A stretch of DNA of 6,041 nt. Source: an uncultured Synergistia bacterium. Lineage in GTDB: Bacteria; Eremiobacterota; SpSt-956; JAKJGF01. The notes below the pieces were generated by a model, which was not told the DNA's origin, did not search any database, and saw nothing but the letters and a program-made list of their open reading frames with translations. Shown here piece by piece: positions 1 to 4,842 of the stretch. How positions within the stretch are numbered: the stretch's first letter is position 1; each line of letters begins with the position of its first letter. The DNA is taken from assembly GCA_937888925.1 (NCBI GenBank), contig CALARM010001183.1, positions 1-6,041 on the forward strand. The letters are read 5' to 3'. The translations under genes and the position numbers were made by a program.

Positions 1-242
1 AGAAAAATAAACGGTATTATGGAGAGAATTTCGTCCTGTTTTATTGTACTTAAAATTTCATAACCGTCAGTATCAGGTAAATCTACATCGCAAAGAATTA
101 AATCAGGCATATATTCTTTTATCAGTTCAATTCCCTTTAATCCTTCACCTGTGCCTTTTACTTCAAAACCATTGGATTGAAGAAATGTAATAATTAACAT
201 CCTCATAGATTCCATATCTTCAATTACAAGGATTTTTTTCAT
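1..242 (-). CDS. Response regulator receiver domain protein, N-terminal part only (3' end beyond the window)
   Basis: This is a CheY-like receiver domain that would accept a phosphoryl group from a histidine kinase. The 80 codons visible begin MKKILVIEDMESMRM. They show the acidic pair E8-D9, the phosphoacceptor D52 in the stretch LILCDVDLPDTDGYEIL, and the beta-4 strand IIPFIF just before the window edge. The conserved Ser/Thr and Lys lie outside. Residue D52+2 is Asp (D54), where Met is usual, a mild oddity. The ATG at 240-242 is preceded by GGAG (251-254 on the plus strand) with an 8-base gap, so the start is well supported. It lies 161 bases downstream of the hybrid kinase on the same strand and is its probable partner, either in one operon or from a promoter in the gap. 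Whether an output domain (DNA-binding, GGDEF, HD-GYP) follows cannot be seen. The receiver call is near certain; the pathway is unknown. Confidence 0.93.
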   Translation of the reverse strand, partial: MKKILVIEDMESMRMLIITFLQSNGFEVKGTGEGLKGIELIKEYMPDLILCDVDLPDTDGYEILSTIKQDEILSIIPFIF

Positions 243-403
243 AGGATTTTCTCCACAATATAAGCAATCTGATTTTAATAGGATTCATTCTTACTAAATC
301 TTCTTATTTAGAAAAAATTCGTCAAAATATAAAGTTTTTTCTGCAAGATTTATATTAGTATATAATTTTTAATAAAGGAAATTAAATTTTCTCATATCTT
401 CTG
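243..403. other. AT-rich gap between hybrid kinase and response regulator
   Basis: This 161-base stretch is very AT-rich and holds no credible gene. On the minus strand there is a TTGACG (320-325) that could be a -35 box for the response regulator, but the hexamers 16-19 bases further on match TATAAT poorly, so I do not call a promoter. A 6-bp AT-only inverted repeat, CTAAAT/ATTTAG (294-299 and 306-311), is too weak and has no T-run after it on the minus strand to be a terminator. With no terminator visible, the kinase and regulator may be co-transcribed despite the long gap. Confidence 0.5.
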
Positions 404-2878
404 TTACTTCTTTATTATTTTTTTTACCAGTTCTACTAAATCATGCCCTTTATAAGGTTTTTGTATAAATCCTGCAATGTTTGAAACTCCCATGACTTTC
501 ATTGCCTGCTCTTCATTGTACCCGCTTGTAACTATGACAGGTATATCACTTTTTATACGTTTCAATTCGTGAAAGGTTTTTTTACCGTCCATGACAGGCA
601 TTATCATATCAAGTATTACGAGAGATATATCTTCTATAGAGTCACGAAACATCTTCAATCCTTCCCTGCCATCAGGAGCTGATATTACTTTAAAGCCGAC
701 TCTTTGAAGAATGTTGTTTGCTATTGTACAAATATCTTCTGCATCATCAATTATCAGTATTGTTTTACCTTTTGCCTGAAGGTCCGGTTTTATTAAATCC
801 TGTTCCTGTAAAGATTTTTGAGCAGGGAATAGCAGCCTCATAGTTGTTCCTGCACCATTTTTACTGAAGACCTTTATGGCTCCTTTATGAGCTCTGAGAA
901 TACCGTGAACCGATGCAAGGCCAAGACCTCTTCCGGGGAATTTTGTAGTAAAAAAGGGATCGAATATTTTATTCACCGTGTCTTCTGTCATACCGCATCC
1001 TGTATCTGATATATCCAGATATACATAAAGGCCTTCCGAAAGATTTTCTTCATGATAGTTATCCCTGAGATAACATCTGTCGCATATTATTTTACCCGTT
1101 TTTAAAATAATTATACCGTTATTATCTTCCATTGCTTCCGAGGCATTCATTATAAGATTCATTATAGCCTGCCGTATTTGAGCGTTATCTCCTTCGATAT
1201 ATGGCAGATTTTCCTCCAGAACATATTCAACTATACATTTATTTGAAATGGTTATTTGTATAAATTGATACATTTCTTTGATTAATTTTGATATTTCTAT
1301 TGGCTCAAGTATGAATTTCCCATGACCTGTATAGGAAAGCATTTGTTTTGTTATTTCCGAACCACGGTAGACTGATTTTTCTATTTGTTGAATATAGGTT
1401 TTTACTTTTGAATCAGGAGGAAGATCCATAAGGGTTATTTCCGTGTATCCCAGGATACTTGCAAGTATATTGTTAAATCCGTGGGCAATCCCTCCTGCCA
1501 TTTTCCCGAGGCTTTCATGTTTCTGAACAAATCTAAGGCGTTCTTCTATTTTTTTCCTTTCTTCTTCTTCTTTTTTTCTTCCTGTAATATTCATAATTGT
1601 GCCAACTATTTTACTTACAGTTCCTTTATTATTTATAACAGGATAACCGATAGACTGGATGTATTTTAAAGAACCGTCGGGAAGTATTATTCTGTATTCA
1701 ATATTGAAGGATTTTTTTTCTCTTATTGCTTTTTCTGTTATTTCTTTCGCAGTAAACCTGTCTTCAGGGTGGATCATATTTATATACTCATCCAGAGAAG
1801 GTTCTTCCTTAAGAGGATCCATTCCCGTAATTCGAAAAGTCTCTTCAGACCATATTAATTTCCCTGCAGGTAATTCTGATTCGTAACTGCCAAGCCCGGC
1901 AATTCTCCGGGTCTGTGATAGATGGGCTTCACTTTTCCTGAGTTTTTCTTCTGATTCTTTTCTTTTTAAGATATTTACAAATATCTCTGCTACCAGTTTT
2001 AAGAGTCTTATATCTTCCTCTTTCCACTCTTTTGCCGAAGAGAAGTTTTCGAAACTGAGAAAACCTGTGAATATGTTATGAGTTATGACAGGGATTGCTA
2101 TGAGGGAATGGATTTTTGAAACTTTAAAATATTCTTTTTCTCCCGGCACTTCTGACAGATTTGAAATATGCAGAACTTCACCGGATTTTAATCTGTTTAC
2201 TATCCAGGTAAAAAGTTCCCTGGAAGAACCATTAATAAGTCCTGCCCCCTGTCCTTCCATATGCCATTCATATATATCGCTCTTACCTTTATCTGAAACC
2301 AGCCATATATATGCTCTGTCTGAACCCATAAATTTTCCGAGAGTTTCTAGTGATTTATTTATTTCTTTATCAATATCACAGGTAGAGACATTTATAAAAC
2401 CTGTTGCAAGAGACGTTATTAATTTTTCTATGGCAAGTCTGTATTCCAGAGCTTTTTCGTATTTTTTTCTTTCCGTTATATCTCTCGTAGTTATAATTCC
2501 GCCGATAAATTTTCCGTCTTTGCTGTAGACCGGGTTTCCTATACTTTCTACCCATATATAATGTCCATCAGCATGAATCCGTCTGTACTCGATTTTTACC
2601 GGTTTTTGTTCTTTTATGCCTTTATTAAATTCATATTTCACTCTTTCCAGATCGTCAGGGTGTGTAAATTCAAAAACAGATCTGCCTTTTAAAAAATCTG
2701 CTTCATAACCAATGACAGTTTTATGGGAAGGACTTACATAAGTCCTTACGCCATTAATATCAATCTCACTTATCATATCCAGCATATTGTCGGCCAGTCT
2801 GGATAGTGTCCTTTCGTGGTCTTTCCATCCTTCTTCCATTTCTTGTTTTTTTGTAAATTCTGCAGAATTTTCTTGCAC
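404..2878 (-). CDS. Soluble hybrid sensor histidine kinase, PAS-GAF-PAS-HisKA-HATPase-REC, 824 aa
   Basis: A cytoplasmic two-component sensor that autophosphorylates a His and can pass the phosphate to its own receiver or to a separate regulator. Numbering from the GTG start: PAS with PAC about 24-137 (ends TTRDITERKKYE), GAF about 150-307, second PAS about 315-437 (ends IMNITGRKK), a charged coiled linker, and a HisKA-type dimerisation helix with H466 in GGIAHGFNN. The HATPase_c domain follows: N-box NLIMNASEAM, G1 DTGCGM 625-630, F-box IFDPFFTTK, G2 GRGLGLASVHGI. The C-terminal receiver starts near 703, with D711-D712, phosphoacceptor D757 in LDMIMPVMDG, T784-S785 and K807. No membrane segment is seen, so the signal is probably intracellular (ligand, redox or gas). 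The usual acidic residue after the phospho-His is Gly here. The frame stays open to an ATG at 3080-3082, but those 68 codons cover heptamer repeats and a TATAAT box. GTG 2876-2878 with GGAG seven bases upstream is the better start. A response regulator lies downstream; the amylase is divergent. Confidence 0.93.
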   Translation of the reverse strand: MQENSAEFTKKQEMEEGWKDHERTLSRLADNMLDMISEIDINGVRTYVSPSHKTVIGYEADFLKGRSVFEFTHPDDLERVKYEFNKGIKEQKPVKIEYRRIHADGHYIWVESIGNPVYSKDGKFIGGIITTRDITERKKYEKALEYRLAIEKLITSLATGFINVSTCDIDKEINKSLETLGKFMGSDRAYIWLVSDKGKSDIYEWHMEGQGAGLINGSSRELFTWIVNRLKSGEVLHISNLSEVPGEKEYFKVSKIHSLIAIPVITHNIFTGFLSFENFSSAKEWKEEDIRLLKLVAEIFVNILKRKESEEKLRKSEAHLSQTRRIAGLGSYESELPAGKLIWSEETFRITGMDPLKEEPSLDEYINMIHPEDRFTAKEITEKAIREKKSFNIEYRIILPDGSLKYIQSIGYPVINNKGTVSKIVGTIMNITGRKKEEEERKKIEERLRFVQKHESLGKMAGGIAHGFNNILASILGYTEITLMDLPPDSKVKTYIQQIEKSVYRGSEITKQMLSYTGHGKFILEPIEISKLIKEMYQFIQITISNKCIVEYVLEENLPYIEGDNAQIRQAIMNLIMNASEAMEDNNGIIILKTGKIICDRCYLRDNYHEENLSEGLYVYLDISDTGCGMTEDTVNKIFDPFFTTKFPGRGLGLASVHGILRAHKGAIKVFSKNGAGTTMRLLFPAQKSLQEQDLIKPDLQAKGKTILIIDDAEDICTIANNILQRVGFKVISAPDGREGLKMFRDSIEDISLVILDMIMPVMDGKKTFHELKRIKSDIPVIVTSGYNEEQAMKVMGVSNIAGFIQKPYKGHDLVELVKKIIKK

Positions 2879-2885
2879 AGGTTTT

Positions 2886-2889
2886 CTCC
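2886..2889 (-). promoter_or_regulatory. Ribosome binding site that decides the kinase start
   Basis: On the minus strand GGAG sits seven bases before GTG (2876-2878), in the context GGAGAAAACCTGTG. This is nearly the same layout as the downstream response regulator (GGAGAAAATCCTATG). The in-frame ATG at 2837-2839 has no purine-rich site at the right distance. The far upstream ATG at 3080-3082 would lie upstream of the probable -10 box at 3024-3029. Confidence 0.75.
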
Positions 2890-2990
2890 GTGAAATAAAT
2901 ATAAAAAGTGAAATTTGCAATTCGCCGGAAGTTGCATTTATCCTGCTGGAAGTTTGCCTGCAGATTATTTTTATGTTATAATTTAAAAAT

Positions 2991-3018
2991 CGTGACGCGT
3001 AACGCGTAACGCGTGACA
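2991..3018 (-). repeat. Heptanucleotide repeat array A, four units
   Basis: Four head-to-tail 7-base units on the plus strand: CGTGACG, CGTAACG (twice), CGTGACA. Read on the minus strand the units are of the TYACNNN type (TCACGCG, TTACGCG), the same family as the array at 4776-4810, with which it shares the 12-mer TACGCGTCACGA. It lies in the probable 5' leader of the kinase, about 110 bases before the GTG. An annotation from the upstream ATG would translate it as part of the protein (…SRVTRYASR…), which argues against that start. Confidence 0.85.
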
Positions 3019-3023
3019 AGAGG

Positions 3024-3029
3024 ATTATA
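3024..3029 (-). promoter_or_regulatory. Possible -10 box for the sensor kinase
   Basis: Read on the minus strand this is a perfect TATAAT. At 16-18 bases upstream I find no hexamer resembling TTGACA, and there is no extended -10 TG, so support is only the -10 match and the position. Transcription would start near 3016-3018, at the edge of heptamer array A, giving a leader of about 140 bases before the GTG. Confidence 0.3.
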
Positions 3030-3091
3030 GCCGTTCTAGTAATTTGACGTGGTTCTTTTTTACAATCCCTTATGAAATTCAAAGATATTCA

Positions 3092-3119
3092 ATTACAGGC
3101 ATAAATGAAGAATTATAAT
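3092..3119 (+). promoter_or_regulatory. Probable sigma-70-type promoter of the amylase gene
   Basis: A perfect -10 TATAAT (3114-3119) lies 16 bases after ATTACA (3092-3097), which matches the -35 consensus TTGACA at four of six positions. The start of transcription would fall near 3125-3127, inside GTCACAC, leaving a leader of about 35 bases that carries the AGGAGG ribosome site. No operator for a sugar regulator was recognised. Confidence 0.5.
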
Positions 3120-3145
3120 CCTGTCACACGTCATGATAAATCATT

Positions 3146-3151
3146 AGGAGG
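3146..3151 (+). promoter_or_regulatory. Strong ribosome binding site fixing the amylase GTG start
   Basis: AGGAGG lies nine bases before GTG 3161-3163. The next candidate, ATG 3170-3172, is 18 bases away and would remove three residues, including the lysine, from the N-terminus of the signal peptide. The GTG is therefore preferred. Confidence 0.8.
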
Positions 3152-3160
3152 CATTTATAA

Positions 3161-4738
3161 GTGAAATATATGTTTATTATTTTAACTTTAATTTTGCTTT
3201 TTTTTACTTTTTTTGAAGTCCCCGGAGTTTATGCAAAAGATTTTACGAAAGAAACTATTTATTTCATTTTAATAGATAGATTTGCTGACGGTGATTCTTC
3301 CAATAATCCTGCAGGTAAGATCTATTCACCTGATAAATCAGAGTGGAAACTTTACTGGGGGGGCGATCTTCAGGGTATTATAGAGAAACTGCCCTACATA
3401 AAAAGTCTTGGTGCTACAGCTATATGGATTACTCCTGTAGTTGAAAATCCTGAAGAAGTGTATATATACGGAACGGAAAAGATAAGTGCCTATCATGGTT
3501 ACTGGGGAAAAGATTTTAAGAGAATAAATCCTCATTTCGGTTCAATGGATACTTTTGATAAACTCGTTCATACCGCTCATGAAATGGGTATAAAGATAAT
3601 ACTTGATTTTGTTCTTAACCATACAAGTCCGTACGGTCAGGGATGTGATGGAGCAGTTTATGATAACGGAGTGTTTAAAGCAACTTACAGTAAAGATCCG
3701 GATAACTGGTTTCACCATAAAGGCTCTATAGATTTCAATGTTTTGAATGAAAGGGAATGGGAAGATAAGAGCCTTTTTGATCTTACAGATTTCAATCACG
3801 ATAACCCTCACGTAGATACTTATCTTAAAGAAGCCGGTCTTATGTGGTTATCTCACGGCATAGATGGGTTTCGTATTGACACGGTCCGTCATATACCATG
3901 TAAATATATGAAATCTTTTGCCGGTGAGATATACTCTAAAAAAGATGTTTTTATTTTCGGAGAATGGTCATTCGGGAATTTTAGAAATGAAACTGACAGG
4001 GAATTTGCTATGAAAGGCATTGTAAAATTTGACAGAGAAAGTGACATATCGGTAATAGATTTTAACCTTCAGGAAGCCATCACATCTTCTATCGCCAGAA
4101 ACAGGAGTTTCACCTTGATACCTGAAGCACTTAAGCTTGATGAAAACCTGAAAGATCCATGTTCTATGGTTACCTGTGTTGATAATCATGATATGCCCAG
4201 GTTTATTTCTACTGCCATAGCAAACGGAGCCACTGAAAGGGAAGGAAAGAAAAAATTTGAAATGGCTATATATCTTATAATGACATCGAGAGGTATACCA
4301 TGTATATATTACGGAAGTGAACAGTTCCTTCATAATGATACTCCTTCTACATGGGGCGTCGGAGGAGAGCCTTATAACAGACAGATGATGAATAATTTTT
4401 CAACGGACGGGACATTTTTTAAGAATATAAATAAGCTGTCGTCATTAAGACAGGAGAACCCCGCCATATCCAGAGGTATTCAGAAAACTCTTTTTGTAAG
4501 TGATGACATATATGTTTACGAGAGAGAATTGAATGGTAATATTGTGCTTGCAGGCATGAACAAAGGTAAGAGAGCAGATATAAATATTTCATGTTCTCTT
4601 CCTGATGGTGCCTACAATATGTCTTCACAGAAATATAAAAAGATTCTCGGCAGGGATATAAAGGTTAAAGATGGAAAAGTTAGGCTTAAATTAGATCAAT
4701 ATGAAGTGGGAGTGTGGGCAGTGACCAGTGACCAGTAG
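3161..4738 (+). CDS. Secreted GH13 alpha-amylase, CGTase / maltogenic-amylase-like, domains A-B-C only (525 aa)
   Basis: An exported glycoside hydrolase acting on alpha-1,4-glucans (starch, maltodextrin). Residues 1-25 form a signal peptide: a long hydrophobic core, then VYA before KD. The TIM barrel shows all four GH13 signatures: DFVLNH 149-154; GFRIDTVRH 236-244 with R238 and nucleophile D240; GEW with acid/base E268; VDNHD 340-344 with H343 and transition-state D344. The stretches YWGGDLQGII, YHGYWGKDFKRINPHFG, WFHHKGSIDF, TSRGIPCIYYGSEQ and PYNRQMM are characteristic of the CGTase/maltogenic amylase branch (GH13_2), including its B domain. An all-beta C domain ends near VGVWAV, where CGTases continue into domains D and CBM20; these are absent. 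F206 occupies the position of the CGTase central aromatic Tyr/Phe195. S270 replaces Phe259 of the acceptor site and R243 replaces Lys232, so hydrolysis looks likelier than efficient cyclisation. The last codons (VTSDQ, stop) come from a heptamer repeat. GH13 is certain, the branch likely, the exact product unknown. Confidence 0.93.
   Translation: MKYMFIILTLILLFFTFFEVPGVYAKDFTKETIYFILIDRFADGDSSNNPAGKIYSPDKSEWKLYWGGDLQGIIEKLPYIKSLGATAIWITPVVENPEEVYIYGTEKISAYHGYWGKDFKRINPHFGSMDTFDKLVHTAHEMGIKIILDFVLNHTSPYGQGCDGAVYDNGVFKATYSKDPDNWFHHKGSIDFNVLNEREWEDKSLFDLTDFNHDNPHVDTYLKEAGLMWLSHGIDGFRIDTVRHIPCKYMKSFAGEIYSKKDVFIFGEWSFGNFRNETDREFAMKGIVKFDRESDISVIDFNLQEAITSSIARNRSFTLIPEALKLDENLKDPCSMVTCVDNHDMPRFISTAIANGATEREGKKKFEMAIYLIMTSRGIPCIYYGSEQFLHNDTPSTWGVGGEPYNRQMMNNFSTDGTFFKNINKLSSLRQENPAISRGIQKTLFVSDDIYVYERELNGNIVLAGMNKGKRADINISCSLPDGAYNMSSQKYKKILGRDIKVKDGKVRLKLDQYEVGVWAVTSDQ
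4721..4734 (-). repeat. Heptanucleotide repeat array C, overlapping the amylase stop region
   Basis: Two exact GTGACCA units, preceded by the related GTGGGCA (4714-4720) and followed by GTAGAGG. On the minus strand these read as TGGTCAC, again a TCACNNN-type heptamer. In the amylase frame they encode the terminal VTSDQ and lead straight into the TAG at 4736-4738. With the array at 4776-4810 it forms an imperfect inverted repeat: 4721-4737 against 4775-4791, 13 of 17 positions pairing. Confidence 0.75.
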
Positions 4739-4768
4739 AGGCGACCCACTGTGTTCGCCCGGTACCGG
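4739..4768. other. GC-rich hairpin and 10-bp palindrome between the two repeat arms
   Basis: GGCGA (4740-4744) can pair with TCGCC (4755-4759) around a 10-base loop. Directly beside it is the perfect palindrome CCGGTACCGG (4759-4768). The stretch is much more GC-rich than the rest of the window. No T-run follows, so it is not a standard rho-independent terminator. It could still fold in the transcript together with the flanking heptamer arms, as the only candidate 3'-end structure for the amylase. Imperfect GGGCGACC-type palindromes are, from memory, common intergenic repeats in some environmental bacterial genomes. Confidence 0.5.
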
Positions 4769-4775
4769 TTAAAAT

Positions 4776-4810
4776 ACGGATCACGGATCACGCATTACGC
4801 GTCACGAATT
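4776..4810 (+). repeat. Heptanucleotide repeat array D, five units, upstream of serS
   Basis: Five head-to-tail 7-base units with consensus ACGNRTY: ACGGATC (twice), then ACGCATT, ACGCGTC and ACGAATT. The third and fourth units match the minus-strand reading of the array at 2991-3018. A TAAAAT hexamer (4770-4775) sits immediately before the first unit, echoing the TATAAT that precedes the other arrays, but no -35 box was found. The array lies 32 bases before the serS start codon and seems not to be translated. Confidence 0.85.
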
Positions 4811-4842
4811 CTCACCTACTGATAAAAAAGGAGATATAAAAC

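Larger units (their letters stand above)
3013..3127. repeat. Imperfect inverted repeat enclosing the divergent promoter region
   Basis: The left arm GTGACAAGAGGATTATA (3013-3029) and right arm TATAATCCTGTCAC (3114-3127) are reverse complements over 14 bases, apart from a 3-base insertion (AAG, 3018-3020) in the left arm. About 84 bases separate them. The match continues weakly outward into the heptamers: the four-unit array on the left and the degenerate GTCACAC, GTCATGA (3123-3136) on the right. Each arm carries an outward-facing TATAAT followed by TCAC-type heptamer sequence. No transposase or target duplication is visible, so it may be a small repeat element or simply two repeat-bearing promoters. 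Confidence 0.55.

Noticed and set aside
294..311. Inverted repeat CTAAAT/ATTTAG with a 6-base loop as a kinase terminator
   Set aside because: The stem is 6 bp and almost all A-T, and on the minus strand the T-run precedes rather than follows it. Such repeats are expected by chance in AT-rich DNA.
1545..1585. Dense pyrimidine tract (T and CTT runs) as a regulatory or slippage signal
   Set aside because: On the coding strand it is the Lys/Glu-rich linker KKEEEERKK between the second PAS and the kinase core, normal for coiled linkers. No frame change is seen.
2085..2528. A 147-codon open frame on the plus strand opposite the kinase
   Set aside because: It lies wholly inside the kinase on the opposite strand, has no ribosome site I can defend and no recognisable domain. 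The kinase GAF/PAS reading explains the sequence.
2991..3018. CRISPR array or direct-repeat cassette at the tandem heptamers
   Set aside because: Units are only 7 bases, contiguous and without spacers, with no cas genes in the window.
3044..3072. Plus-strand promoter starting with TTGACG (3044-3049)
   Set aside because: The hexamer at the right spacing (3067-3072, CCCTTA) does not resemble TATAAT. The TATAAT at 3114-3119 is the better candidate.
3968..4333. A 121-codon minus-strand open frame inside the amylase
   Set aside because: It is antisense to conserved GH13 motifs, which account for the sequence, and shows no protein-like family features.
4739..4842. T-box or other riboswitch upstream of serS
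   Set aside because: The space is only 104 bases and mostly repeat sequence. No T-box core or terminator/antiterminator pair was seen.
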